From Pseudofrankia saprophytica (GTDB lineage: Bacteria; Actinomycetota; Actinomycetes; Frankiales; Frankiaceae), in the NCBI RefSeq assembly GCF_000235425.2, contig NZ_KI912266.1, forward strand, positions 674,273 through 738,272: a DNA stretch of 64,000 nt. The letters run 5' to 3'. Shown here piece by piece: positions 34,043 through 43,579 of the stretch. The translations under genes were made by a program, and so were the position numbers. Below the pieces are notes generated by a model that saw only the letters and a list, made by a program, of their open reading frames with translations, ran no database searches and had not been told where the DNA came from. Positions within the stretch are counted from its first letter, which is position 1. The number at the start of each line of letters is the position of its first letter.

Positions 34043-36538
34043 TCACACGGAGGTTCCGGCTGCCCAGGTGAACGGCCCGGGCTGGGTGAAGTAGCGCCCG
34101 CCGATGTGGCCGCTGACGGTGGAACAGGTCTGCTGGAGCCGGGCCAGCAGGTCCGGCAGGCCGTCGGCGATGTCCTCGATGCGCTGGAACTCCAGGTCGG
34201 TGCGGGCGCGGCCGATGGCGCGGCGGGCCGGGTCGTCGAGGCCGGAGCGGGATGGTCCGCCTGCCGTGTCCAGTTCCGCGAGCAGCCGCTCGGCGGCGCG
34301 CAGTGAGGAGTAGACCGAGCGGGGAAAGAGCCGGTCGAGGAGCAGGAACTCCGCCACGATCGGGCCGTCGGCGGCATGCCGGTAGGTCTTCAGGAAGGCT
34401 TCGTGTGCTCCGCAGGAGCGCAGCAGGGCGACCCATGAGCTGTGGACGGCGGGGTCGCCCAGACAGAAGGACAGCAGCCGGGTGGTCATGGCGGCACGTT
34501 CCAGGTTCCAGCCCAGTTCGAGGAATCGTCGCCCGTCGTCACGGGAGACGGTGGCGTCGATCAGGCCGGTGAGCATGGCGGTGCGCTGGCGGACGTGGCG
34601 GCAGAACAGGTGCGGGCCGGCGGCGCCAGCTTCCTCCCGCTGTTTCGGCAGGTCGAGCCAGGTGGCGTTGAGGCACTCCCAGACCTCGCTGGAGATCACG
34701 TCGCGGGCGCCGCGGGCGTTCTCGCGGGCCGCGGTCAGGGCGCCGGCGACGCTGGAGCGGTTCTCGCGGTCGTAGCCCAGCGTCTCCATCAGCCGGTGCG
34801 AGTCCAGCTCCACCGTGGGCGCGGCCATCCCCAGGTGGGTGAGCAAGGCCCGGCACGCGGCCGATTCGTCGAGCCATGGGTCTTCCATGACCCGCTGCAG
34901 ATGGACGTCGAGGATGCGGGCGGTGAGTTCGGCCCGCTCGGTGTACCGGCCCATCCAGAACAGGGACTCGGCGACGCGGCTGAGCATGCCGTGCCCGTCG
35001 CGATCGGCCGGTTGCGCCGGGCGGCCTGACTCGTTTCGCCATGGCACGCGGGGCGAAGGAATGCTGTGTGCTGTGACGGATGCGCGGGGCGAACGCTCGT
35101 CGGCAAGTACCCAGGTGTCCTTGGAGCCGCCACCCTGGCTGGAGTTCACGATCAGGCCGCCGCGAGGCAGGGCGACCCGGGTCAGCCCGCCCGGTAGCAC
35201 CCGGACCGTGTCACCGTCGTGGACGGCGAATGGTCGCAGGTCGACGTGGCGGGGTGCCAACCTGCCGTCGACGAGGGTCGGCGAGACGGACAACTGCACC
35301 ACGCGCTGCGCGATCCAGCCGCGGGGGTTGTGCTCGATCCGCCGACGCAGCAGGTCGAGCTCCGTGTCGTCGGCCTGGGGACCGATGACGATGCCCTTCC
35401 CACCGGAGCCGTCGACGGGCTTGAGCACGAGCGAGTCCAGGTGGTCCAGGACGTACGCCCGATGATCCGGGTTCTCAAGCCGGTAGCTGTCGACGTTCTC
35501 GAGGACCGGCGTCTGGCCGAGGTAGTAACGAATGAGGTCCGGGATGTAGGTGTGGATGAGCTTGTCGTCGGCGACGCCGTTGCCGACGGCGTTGGCGAGG
35601 GTGACCCGGCCGGCCCGGGCAGCACCCAGCAGGCCCGGGCAGCCGACCACCGATTCGGCGCGGAAATGCAGCGGGTCCAGCCAGTCATCGTCGACCCGGC
35701 GGTAGATGACGTGCACAGGTCGTTCGCCGACGGTGGTCCGCATGAAAACCTGGTTGTCACGGACCACCAGGTCGCGGCCCTCGACCAGTTCCACACCCAT
35801 CTGCCGGGCGAGCAAGGTGTGCTCGAAGTAGGCCGCATTGTGGATACCCGGGGTCAGCAGCACCACGGTGGGATCGTCGACACCCACCGGCGCGGTGGCA
35901 CGCAGGGCGGCGAGCAGGTACACGGCATAGTCCGCGACCGGCCGCACCCGATGCGCGGCGAACACCTCCGGAAACACCTTCGTCATCGCGTGCCGGTTCT
36001 CCAGCACGTAGCTCACCCCGGACGGCACACGGACGTTGTCCTCGAGGACCCGAAACCGGCCTTCCTCGTCACGGACCAGGTCGATGCCGGCGACATGCAC
36101 ACGGACGTCGCGCGGCGGCTGGATGCCGTGTGCGGCCCGGTGGTAGTTGGGACTGCTGGCCACGAGCCGGCGCGGCACGACGCCGTCCTCGAACACTCCG
36201 CCGGCTCCGTACACATCCGCGAGGAACGCCTCCAGAGCGCGGACCCGCTGGGCCACCCCGCGTTCGATGACGTCCCACTCGGCCGCGCCCAGCAGCCGGG
36301 GAACGAGATCCAGCGGCCACGGGCGTTCCTGACCCCCGAGATCAAAGGTTATTCCGGCGTTCCGGAAGGCCCGGTCAAGAACCGCTTTGCGCACCGCCAG
36401 GTCCCTCCCGCCGAGCAGCCGAAGGGTGTCGTGCAGCGCCGTATATCCCTGCCGCGGCCGCTCGACGTCTTCAAAAACCTCGTCCCAGGCGGCCGAATCC
36501 GCGAACTCGGCAAAGTATTTCTCAAAAAGATCCGCCAT
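34043..36538 (-). CDS. circularly permuted ATP-grasp / alpha-E domain fusion protein
   Basis: 831 aa. Residues ~1-480 are a circularly permuted type-2 ATP-grasp domain (V-L-E-D-N-V-R-V-P-S-G-V-S-Y, V-L-K-P-V-D-G-S-G-G-K-G). After a linker of about 40 residues, residues ~520-820 are an all-alpha 'alpha-E' domain (L-S-R-V-A-E-S-L-F-W-M-G-R-Y-x-E-R-A-E). In many genomes these are separate neighbouring genes, often with a transglutaminase-like and a peptidase gene, a set proposed to make and process peptides. Here they are one chain and the partners are absent. Confidence 0.88.
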   Translation of the reverse strand: MADLFEKYFAEFADSAAWDEVFEDVERPRQGYTALHDTLRLLGGRDLAVRKAVLDRAFRNAGITFDLGGQERPWPLDLVPRLLGAAEWDVIERGVAQRVRALEAFLADVYGAGGVFEDGVVPRRLVASSPNYHRAAHGIQPPRDVRVHVAGIDLVRDEEGRFRVLEDNVRVPSGVSYVLENRHAMTKVFPEVFAAHRVRPVADYAVYLLAALRATAPVGVDDPTVVLLTPGIHNAAYFEHTLLARQMGVELVEGRDLVVRDNQVFMRTTVGERPVHVIYRRVDDDWLDPLHFRAESVVGCPGLLGAARAGRVTLANAVGNGVADDKLIHTYIPDLIRYYLGQTPVLENVDSYRLENPDHRAYVLDHLDSLVLKPVDGSGGKGIVIGPQADDTELDLLRRRIEHNPRGWIAQRVVQLSVSPTLVDGRLAPRHVDLRPFAVHDGDTVRVLPGGLTRVALPRGGLIVNSSQGGGSKDTWVLADERSPRASVTAHSIPSPRVPWRNESGRPAQPADRDGHGMLSRVAESLFWMGRYTERAELTARILDVHLQRVMEDPWLDESAACRALLTHLGMAAPTVELDSHRLMETLGYDRENRSSVAGALTAARENARGARDVISSEVWECLNATWLDLPKQREEAGAAGPHLFCRHVRQRTAMLTGLIDATVSRDDGRRFLELGWNLERAAMTTRLLSFCLGDPAVHSSWVALLRSCGAHEAFLKTYRHAADGPIVAEFLLLDRLFPRSVYSSLRAAERLLAELDTAGGPSRSGLDDPARRAIGRARTDLEFQRIEDIADGLPDLLARLQQTCSTVSGHIGGRYFTQPGPFTWAAGTSV

Positions 36539-36727
36539 AACATCAGCGTAGGTTTATCCTGTTACGGGGTCATGACGGCAGGGAAGTTCTTTGGGCTCGA
36601 GCTGTCACCTACACCGGGCATCTCAGACAGGCCAGAGCGCACTTGACAGGAAATCTCCAACGTGCGTTTGATCATCCATTGCCTCCACGTCGGCCTAGCC
36701 ACCATTCACCCCGTTCGTGGCGCCCGC

Positions 36728-37234
36728 TCACCGGGCCTGTTCCTCACACCCGGGCGGGACGACGACGACCGGGCAGCGGAAGAAGGTGTCGCGGTCCGTG
36801 TTCACCGCGCCGAGCAGGGTCCGGCTCAGCGGTCCGTGCTCCTGATGACCGATGACGAGCAGGTCCGCGCGGTGTGACACGGCAACCAGACTCGCGGCGG
36901 GCGATCCGTCGATCACATGCGCCTCGACGTGGTCGGGGTCCACACCGGCGGCGAGCAGGGCACGGTCGAGGACGTCCCTCGCGCCATGCCACGCGTCACT
37001 GCCGCGCGGCGGCTGCAACATGATGTCGTGACGGTAGGCGACGACGACGGACAGGCGCGCTCCGCGACGCCTCGCCTCGGCGGCGGCCCACCGCAGGGCC
37101 GACACGGACGCCGACGACCCGTCGATCCCGACGACCACCCGGGGCGCGGCGATAGTCGAGTCCGCTTCGCTGGTCTCGCCGGTTGCACGGTTCAGAAGCT
37201 GGTTTCCGCTTATCTTCTCGTCATAGTTTGGCAT
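36728..37234 (-). CDS. universal stress protein (UspA family)
   Basis: 168 aa from an ATG at 37234; other in-frame starts exist upstream (ATG 37270, GTG 37315). The UspA fold shows V-V-G-I-D-G-S-x-A-S, A-L-R-W-A-A-A-E-A, and the ATP-binding tail G-H-x-x-x-G-P-L-S-R-x-x-L-G-A-V-N with V-V-V-V-P at the end. Upstream of the ATP-grasp gene on the same strand with 189 bp between them. Confidence 0.88.
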   Translation of the reverse strand: MPNYDEKISGNQLLNRATGETSEADSTIAAPRVVVGIDGSSASVSALRWAAAEARRRGARLSVVVAYRHDIMLQPPRGSDAWHGARDVLDRALLAAGVDPDHVEAHVIDGSPAASLVAVSHRADLLVIGHQEHGPLSRTLLGAVNTDRDTFFRCPVVVVPPGCEEQAR

Positions 37235-38116
37235 GACATCACCATCACTCGGATTCGGGTCTTCGACCATGCCCCCTCGCCCCGCGCTGGCCGGGACCAA
37301 TATCCTGGCCAGCACGGTCTCACCGGCTCACACAACCGTGAACGTCGATTACCGCGGCATGCGACAGCCATCGCGTAACCACAACGAAACCGGATGATAA
37401 CCAGCCTGAAGAAACGCCTTACCGCGCAGACAGGTCCGCGTCGTCGAACTCAGGCCACGACGAAGGCCACGCCCGAGCCCTCGTCGACGCCGCCCGCCCG
37501 TTCATGGACCACCCGCGCGTTCTGGTCTCGCGTCGAGGAGGGCGACGTCGTCCAGGACGGCCTGGCCCCGCTCCTCACGGCTGCAGAACGCGAGCTGACG
37601 CCCGCGACGCGTCATGCACCCGGCACTACAAAGACGGCGCGACGAGGCCATCGATCAACAGCGCAAGCTGCGCGCCGCCGCGCGGCGCTGAGCGGGACGG
37701 AACGGGATGGGGCGGGACGGCCTGGCGGCTCGGCTCGCCAGCCACAGACATGATCATACGGGGCATGGGCGGAGAGCTGACGATCCACATCCGCGCCGTC
37801 CAGCCGTCGGTTGGGGTCGCCGATATGTCGGGTTATGCTCGCCCAGTGCTCACCACCCAGGATCGACCCGCCCCAGGCGTCGTCCTGTTGGAAAGGCCAT
37901 TCTCCGAACAGGCGCCACCGCACGCGGCCCGTCAGGCCCACAGCGGCCGCTGAGTTCGGCATGCGCGCGAACACACAGGTCACGGACGCGCACGTCGCGG
38001 CTACGCGGCGACCCCCACCGGCGGTTGATTGTCCGCCGATAGACAGTTCCTCCGCGGACAGCTGGCACACACATTGCGTGCGCTGACATCCGCGGAAGCC
38101 ATCATGCAGGGGGGTC
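37235..38116. other. long intergenic region, no recognised gene
   Basis: About 880 bp between the leftward usp gene and the rightward FHA-ABC gene. Short open frames (for instance 37394-37753 and 37504-37953) translate to Arg/Pro-rich sequence without domain resemblance or good ribosome sites. The right part contains TGTCCGC and GCGGACA as inverted arms near 38030-38061, which could belong to the promoter of the next gene. The stretch may hold decayed coding sequence. Confidence 0.4.
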
Positions 38117-41100
38117 ATGGAAGCGGGGGTAACGATGTCAGCCGGGCTGACCGTCCGCAGCGGGCACGAGATCGTGGCCGTCGTTCCGGAAGGCCAGTCG
38201 TGCGTCATCGGACGGACGACCGGCGGTGACCCCCTGCTGGCGAACGACCGGGTCTCCCGGCGTCACCTGCTCATCGAGTCGACCCCCGAGGGCTGGGCCG
38301 CGGTCGACGTCAGCACCTTCGGCACCTGGCAGGACGGCTGGCGGGTCGGACGCGTCCTGATCCACGAGGAGTCGCGCCTGCGGCTCGGCGCGCCGGACGG
38401 CCCGATGCTCACACTGGTCCCGCACCCGACGGCTGGTCCGGCCACCCCGCGTTCGTCGGCGCTGGCGGTGTCCGTCACCGCGGTGGACGAACCCGTCGGC
38501 CAGCCGCACCACCCCGATCCGTCGGAGCGGCCGCGGGCGAGCCCTTGGGGGCAGCCGGCCGAGCACCGGGATTCCGATGGGTCCTGGGACTCCGCCGGGC
38601 CCTGGACCCAGCCCGCCGTGCCGACGCCCGTGGGGACCTGGGAACCACGGGTCTCGTCGATCCCGATCGGGCCCTGGGACCCGCAGGCGGCCTCGCCCCC
38701 CACCAGGTCGGAGCCGTGGGCGGCCTCGCCCTCCACCAGTTCCTGGGAGCCGCCGGCCACTCCGTTCCCCGCCGGGCCCTGGGACACCCAGACGGCCGCA
38801 CCGCCCGCCAGCCCCTGGGACGCCGCCCAGCCCATGCCGGACGCCGGCTCGCCCGGGGACCCGTGGGCCGTGTCCGCCCCCGCCGCTTCCTGGAACACCC
38901 GGGAGGCCCCGTCTCCCACTGATCTCCCGGCCGCACAGGTCTCGCCTGCCCCGGCCCCGACCGTCCCCGCGGGATCCTGGGAGCCGCCACCCGCGGCGTC
39001 CCGCACCCGGCCGTGGGACCGGGATCAGCACGACCAGTACCCGTCCCGGCCGTCCGTCCCGGATTCCTGGGACCCGCCGGGAGCCCTCGTCACAGATCGG
39101 TCGGACCTGGCGGCGAGGGTGCCGAACCTCGCCGACCCGGCCGGAGCACCGCCCGTCGCCGCCCCGGGCACCGTCGTCCCTTCCGAGGTCAAGCGCCATC
39201 ACGAGCGCCCAACGCTGCTGCCCAAGAAGGCGCGCCCCGGATCGGGGCCCCGGATGCCGCCGGCCGAGGGCGACGCGCCGGATGTCGGCGCGGGGCTTGG
39301 CCGGATCCACACGTTGCGGCCGGGCCGAACGGTGATTGGACGGGCGCTGTCGAGCGACGTCGTCGTCGGGGACCTGCTGGCGTCGCGGGAGCACGCGGCC
39401 CTGTTCGTCGACGCCGAGGGTGTCGAGATCGTCGACCTGGACTCGGCGAACGGCACGTTCGTCAACGGCCACCGGGTCGACCGGGCCTGGCTGCGGATCG
39501 GGGACTTCTTCTCGATCGGTCACCACGTCTTCCACACCGGCGCCGCCTCGACGGAGAAGAACGCGGTGCCCACCCGCTTGGTCGAGTACCTCGACCGCGG
39601 TGACGTGACCTTCCAGGTGGACGGGCTGTGCGTCGACGTCGGCGAGACCCGGCTGCTGCACGACGTCACCTTCCGCCTGCCCGGGCGTGCCCTGCTGGGC
39701 GTGATCGGTCCGAGCGGCGCCGGCAAGTCGACGCTGCTGGGCGCCCTGACCGGCTTCCGCCCGGCCAGCCTCGGAACCGTCCGCTACTCCGGCCGCGACC
39801 TCTACGCCGAGTACGACGAACTGCGCCGCCGCATCGGCTACGTCCCGCAGGACGACATCCTGCACACCACCCTCACCGTCCGCCAGGCCCTCGAATACGG
39901 CGCCCAGCTGCGTTTCCCGGCCGAGACCACCAGGCAGGAACGCGCCAGGCGGATCGACGAGGTCCTCGTCGAGCTCGGCCTCACCAACCGGACGGCCGAG
40001 GCGCGGGCAGGGCGTTCCAGCCCGGATTCCGAGGATGCGGGCGGGCACCGCCGCCGTTCGGCCGGTGCTCGCGGCCCGGACGGCGATCATGACGACCTCG
40101 ATGACGTCGACGACCAGGCGGACGGCCTCGACGAGGAGGTGCCCAGGGGCGTCGACCTGCCTGAGCTGAAGGTCTCGAAGCTTTCCGGCGGTCAACGCAA
40201 GCGGACCAGCGTCGCGCTGGAACTGCTCACCCAGCCGACCTTGCTGTACCTCGACGAGCCCACGTCGGGCCTCGATCCCGACCTCGACAAGGAGGTCATG
40301 GGTTCGCTGCGCCGGCTCGCCGACGGCGGCCGGACCGTCGTCGTCGTCACCCACAGCGTCGCCAACCTCGACCACTGCGACTACCTGCTGGTGCTCGCCA
40401 AGGGCGGTCACGTCGCCTACTTCGGCCCGCCGGCGAACGCGCTCGAGTTCTTCCGCCGCGACAACTGGTCGGACGCGTTCCACCTGCTCAAGAACCCGAC
40501 GACCGCCGTCAAGATCGCCCACCGGTACCGGAACTCGAAGTACTTCATCCGGGGCTCGGCGACCGTGCCCAGGCCACGGCCGGCGCCGTTGGAGAGCATT
40601 CGCCAGCAGTCGGTGATTTCCCAGGCGCTGACGCTGAGCCGTCGATATCTGCGGGTCATCGCCTCGGACCCGTCCTATCTGCGGCTACTGGTCGCGTATC
40701 CGATCGTGCTCGGCCTGATACCGCGGACGCTGCCGGCGGCCTACGGCCTGGCTGTGTCGACCAACCCGGCGAAGGCGAACACCGCCGCACCGTCGATCCT
40801 GCTGGTCCTCATCCTCATGGCCTGTTTCATGGGCATGTCCAACTCGATCCGGGAACTCGTCAAGGAACGCGAGATCTACCGCCGAGAACGCGGCATCGGC
40901 CTGTCCACGGCGGCTTACCTCGTGTCCAAGGTCGCGGTGCTCGGAATCATCACCACGGTGCAGAGCGTCGTGCTCACCCTGGTCGGGCTGGCGGGCATGA
41001 AGATCACGGGTCACGGCGTCGTCATCGGCATACCGCTGGTGGAAATCATGATCGCGACGGCGGCCACCGCGATCACCTCGGCGATGATGGGCCTCGCCGT

Positions 41101-41515
41101 GTCCGCGCTGGTCGACAACGCGGACAAGACACTGCCGCCGTTGGTCGTGGTCGCGATGGCGCAGCTGGTGTTCATGGGCGCGATGATGCCGTTGGCGGGA
41201 AAGGCTGGCCTGGAACAGATCTCCTGGCTCTTCCCCGCCCGCTGGGGGTACGGCGCCTCGGCCTCGGTGGTCGACCTCATCACGGTCCAGCGGATTGGCG
41301 ACGAGCGGTTCGCCCCCGGAATTCCGGTCGACCCGCTGTGGAGGCACACGGCGGCGACCTACCTCACCGACCTCGGCGTCGTCGTCCTCATCGGTCTCGT
41401 ATGCGGTGTGGTCGCGGCCCGGCTGCTGCGTCGCCTCGACCCCCTGAGCGCCCGGCGCGGCCGTGCCCGCGCGCACGCGCACGCGCGCGGGCACGGGCAC
41501 GGGCACGGGCACTGA
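38117..41515 (+). CDS. FHA-domain ABC-2 transporter fusion (ATPase plus permease)
   Basis: 1132 aa from the ATG at 38117 (an ATG at 38135 is equally plausible; both follow G-rich sites). Order: FHA domain (~20-90), Pro/Trp/Ser-rich linker (~105-355), second FHA (~394-475, with S-R-E-H and S-A-N-G-T-F-V-N-G), ABC ATPase (Walker A G-P-S-G-A-G-K-S-T ~530, L-S-G-G-Q ~687, Walker B L-L-Y-L-D-E-P ~710), then an ABC2 permease with about six helices (~840-1110). FHA domains bind phosphothreonine, so activity is probably set by a Ser/Thr kinase. A ~50-residue Asp-rich insert precedes L-S-G-G-Q, and the C-terminus is a His/Gly/Ala/Arg tail. Confidence 0.92.
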   Translation: MEAGVTMSAGLTVRSGHEIVAVVPEGQSCVIGRTTGGDPLLANDRVSRRHLLIESTPEGWAAVDVSTFGTWQDGWRVGRVLIHEESRLRLGAPDGPMLTLVPHPTAGPATPRSSALAVSVTAVDEPVGQPHHPDPSERPRASPWGQPAEHRDSDGSWDSAGPWTQPAVPTPVGTWEPRVSSIPIGPWDPQAASPPTRSEPWAASPSTSSWEPPATPFPAGPWDTQTAAPPASPWDAAQPMPDAGSPGDPWAVSAPAASWNTREAPSPTDLPAAQVSPAPAPTVPAGSWEPPPAASRTRPWDRDQHDQYPSRPSVPDSWDPPGALVTDRSDLAARVPNLADPAGAPPVAAPGTVVPSEVKRHHERPTLLPKKARPGSGPRMPPAEGDAPDVGAGLGRIHTLRPGRTVIGRALSSDVVVGDLLASREHAALFVDAEGVEIVDLDSANGTFVNGHRVDRAWLRIGDFFSIGHHVFHTGAASTEKNAVPTRLVEYLDRGDVTFQVDGLCVDVGETRLLHDVTFRLPGRALLGVIGPSGAGKSTLLGALTGFRPASLGTVRYSGRDLYAEYDELRRRIGYVPQDDILHTTLTVRQALEYGAQLRFPAETTRQERARRIDEVLVELGLTNRTAEARAGRSSPDSEDAGGHRRRSAGARGPDGDHDDLDDVDDQADGLDEEVPRGVDLPELKVSKLSGGQRKRTSVALELLTQPTLLYLDEPTSGLDPDLDKEVMGSLRRLADGGRTVVVVTHSVANLDHCDYLLVLAKGGHVAYFGPPANALEFFRRDNWSDAFHLLKNPTTAVKIAHRYRNSKYFIRGSATVPRPRPAPLESIRQQSVISQALTLSRRYLRVIASDPSYLRLLVAYPIVLGLIPRTLPAAYGLAVSTNPAKANTAAPSILLVLILMACFMGMSNSIRELVKEREIYRRERGIGLSTAAYLVSKVAVLGIITTVQSVVLTLVGLAGMKITGHGVVIGIPLVEIMIATAATAITSAMMGLAVSALVDNADKTLPPLVVVAMAQLVFMGAMMPLAGKAGLEQISWLFPARWGYGASASVVDLITVQRIGDERFAPGIPVDPLWRHTAATYLTDLGVVVLIGLVCGVVAARLLRRLDPLSARRGRARAHAHARGHGHGHGH

Positions 41516-41527
41516 CCGGCGCGGACC

Positions 41528-42265
41528 TCACGGCGCGATGGTCACCGCCGGCAGGGAAGATCGGGTTGTCACGCCGGTCGAGGGGCCGGGCGGCGCGGGG
41601 ATCGGCCCGCCTTCCCGGCCCTCGCGGGCAAGCCGCCAGCAGGACAGGGCGAGCCAGCCGACGGCGACTCCGACGAGCACGTGCAGCACGCTGGTCACCG
41701 GCGTGTCCGGCAGCCGGGCTGCGAGCGCGAACGGCGGAAACCCCAGCAGGTAGAGCCAGACCGGTGTGCGCGGGTAGGTGCCGGCGCGCAGCAGGGCGAT
41801 CCCGAACAGCACCACGCCGACGACGAAGACGGCGGCGCTGACCAGCAGTGCGCCGCGGCTCGCCGCGGCGAGGTGCGTGTCGTCGCCGAGCGGGTAGACG
41901 ACGACGTTCAGGGCGTAGGCGGCACCGCCGAACAGCCCGAGCCCGAGCAGATTGACCGCGAACGCGGCGTCGGCGAAGGCGCCGCCGTCACCGGTTTCAT
42001 CGCCGCCACCACCGCCCCCGCCCGTGGAGCCGGACGGGTGGGCCGCATCCGGATGGCGCGGCCTGGCCAGCCGGCGCCGGTCGCCCGCGGCCAGCAGGCC
42101 GAGACGCAGCGCCGGTAGCAGCGGGACCGCCAGGGCCGGCGAGACGGCGAGTACCAGGCTGGTGGCGAGGGTCTCGCCGGTGAACGCCTCGATCAGGCCG
42201 GGCACCGCGATGAAAAGGCCGGCCAACAGGCCGCTGACCGCTCCGAAACGGAGAAGAAAGAACAT
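41528..42265 (-). CDS. multi-pass membrane protein of unknown function
   Basis: 245 aa from an ATG at 42265 with only a weak ribosome site. Five or so hydrophobic helices are visible (L-L-A-G-L-F-I-A-V, L-A-V-P-L-L-P-A-L, L-L-V-S-A-A-V-F-V-V-G-V-V-L-F, a C-terminal V-L-V-G-V-A-V-G-W-L-A). A G7 run and an Asp/Gly-rich loop lie between helices 2 and 3. No family recognised. It is divergent from the two-component system at 42422 and is a candidate target of it. Confidence 0.65.
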   Translation of the reverse strand: MFFLLRFGAVSGLLAGLFIAVPGLIEAFTGETLATSLVLAVSPALAVPLLPALRLGLLAAGDRRRLARPRHPDAAHPSGSTGGGGGGGDETGDGGAFADAAFAVNLLGLGLFGGAAYALNVVVYPLGDDTHLAAASRGALLVSAAVFVVGVVLFGIALLRAGTYPRTPVWLYLLGFPPFALAARLPDTPVTSVLHVLVGVAVGWLALSCWRLAREGREGGPIPAPPGPSTGVTTRSSLPAVTIAP

Positions 42266-42324
42266 GCCCGGACCGTAGGAAGGGCCGAAGTACGCCGAAA
42301 GTGCCTGCCGGCCGCCTGCCCCGC

Positions 42325-42385
42325 GGCACCCGGCACCTCGCACCCGGTGCCCGCCCGTGCCTTTGGGCACGTGCCCTTTCGGGCA
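42325..42385. promoter_or_regulatory. cluster of GGCAC/GTGCC dyads in divergent promoter
   Basis: The centre is a perfect 12-bp palindrome GGGCACGTGCCC (42365-42376). It is flanked by two hairpin-type dyads that share it: GTGCC-TTTG-GGCAC (42357-42370) and TGCCC-TTTC-GGGCA (42372-42385). A further GGCACC/GGTGCC pair is at 42325-42351. The cluster lies between the membrane-protein start (42265) and the kinase start (42422), as expected for a response-regulator site. Confidence 0.55.
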
Positions 42386-42421
42386 TACCGGCGAGCGTGC
42401 CGCCCGACGTACCCTGTCGCC

Positions 42422-43579
42422 GTGTCGCCGTCGGTCCCGTGGGTCGCACCCGTCCTGTACGGGGGTGTGCTGGTCGCCGGCGGGTACGCGGGCCTTGCCG
42501 GGGTCGGCGACACCCGGCCGCTGCCGTTCGTCGGCGGGCTGGCCGCGGCGGCCGTGCTGGACCTCGCCGAGCGGCGGCGGTTCCCAGCCGGCGCCCCGCG
42601 ACCGGTGGCCGTCGGGTTGCTGGCCGCCCGCGCCGCGCTGTTCGTCCTGGTCGCCGCCGGTGACGGGGCGGGACTCGCGCGGGTGCTGTTCCTGCTGCTG
42701 CCGTTCACCGCGTACTTCGCCTTCGGCCGCGCGGTGAGCGTCGGGGTCGGCGTCGGCTGCGTCGCGGCGGTCGCCCTGGCGTTCCAGCTGACCGAACCTC
42801 GCTGGTACCAGTCGTCGGAACACGTCTCGGACCTGCTGATGTTCGTCCTCGGACTGGTGCTGACGATCGCGATGGCCGCGGTCGCCGCCGAGGAACGGCG
42901 GGCGACGGCCCGCGCCCACGACGCGAACGAGCGGTTGCGGGCGTCGGCGGACCGGGTGGCCGAGCTGTCCGCCGCCGCGGAACGCAACCGGGTCGCCCGC
43001 GACATCCACGACGGGCTCGGCCACCATCTGACCGCCATCTCGGTCCTGTTGGAGAAGGCGGCCGCCTTCCGCGACCGCGACCCGGCGGCCGCGGACGCCG
43101 CCGTCGACGACGCGCACCGGTCGGCGAGGCTCGCGCTCGAGGATGTCCGCCGCTCCGTCGGCGCGCTGCGCGAGGCTCCGTTCCGGTTTTCCACGGCCCT
43201 GAACGAGCTGGCGAGGCAGGCCGCGCGGACCGACGACGGCCGGCTGGCCGTGACCGTGGACTGGTCCGGCGACGAGCGCCGCTATGGGCCCGCGGTGTTG
43301 ATGACGCTCTACCGGGCGGCTCAGGAGGGCATCACCAATGTCCGCCGGCACGCGCACGCCACCCGGGCGGTGGTGACCGTCCACTGCGCGCCGACCGAGG
43401 CCCGCCTCGTCGTCGCCGACGACGGCCACGGGTTCGAGCCCGGCCGGGAGGGGTTCGGCCTGCGGGGCATGCGCGAGCGGGTGGCCCTCGTCGGCGGCCT
43501 GGTGACGGTCGACAGCGAGCCGGGTCGGGGCACCCGCCTGGCCGTCGCGATCCCCCACCAGCTCGAGCCGACGCCGTGA
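42422..43579 (+). CDS. NarL-type sensor histidine kinase (HisKA_3)
   Basis: 385 aa from a GTG at 42422. Residues ~1-165 form five or six membrane helices with little extracellular loop. The dimerisation helix contains R-N-R-V-A-R-D-I-H-D-G-L-G-H-H; His196 is the phospho-acceptor. The HATPase core follows (A-A-Q-E-G-I-T-N-V-R-R-H, D-D-G-H-G-F, G-L-R-G-M-R-E-R). Its stop overlaps the response-regulator start (GTGA), an obvious pair. Intramembrane-sensing type; signal unknown. Confidence 0.93.
   Translation: MSPSVPWVAPVLYGGVLVAGGYAGLAGVGDTRPLPFVGGLAAAAVLDLAERRRFPAGAPRPVAVGLLAARAALFVLVAAGDGAGLARVLFLLLPFTAYFAFGRAVSVGVGVGCVAAVALAFQLTEPRWYQSSEHVSDLLMFVLGLVLTIAMAAVAAEERRATARAHDANERLRASADRVAELSAAAERNRVARDIHDGLGHHLTAISVLLEKAAAFRDRDPAAADAAVDDAHRSARLALEDVRRSVGALREAPFRFSTALNELARQAARTDDGRLAVTVDWSGDERRYGPAVLMTLYRAAQEGITNVRRHAHATRAVVTVHCAPTEARLVVADDGHGFEPGREGFGLRGMRERVALVGGLVTVDSEPGRGTRLAVAIPHQLEPTP

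Noticed and set aside
37394-37953. Overlapping plus-strand frames of 119 and 149 codons
   Set aside because: No ribosome site, no domain, Arg/Thr/Pro-rich; not supported as genes.
38138-40522. 794-codon minus-strand frame opposite the FHA-ABC gene
   Set aside because: Antisense shadow; the sense strand shows FHA, Walker and signature motifs.
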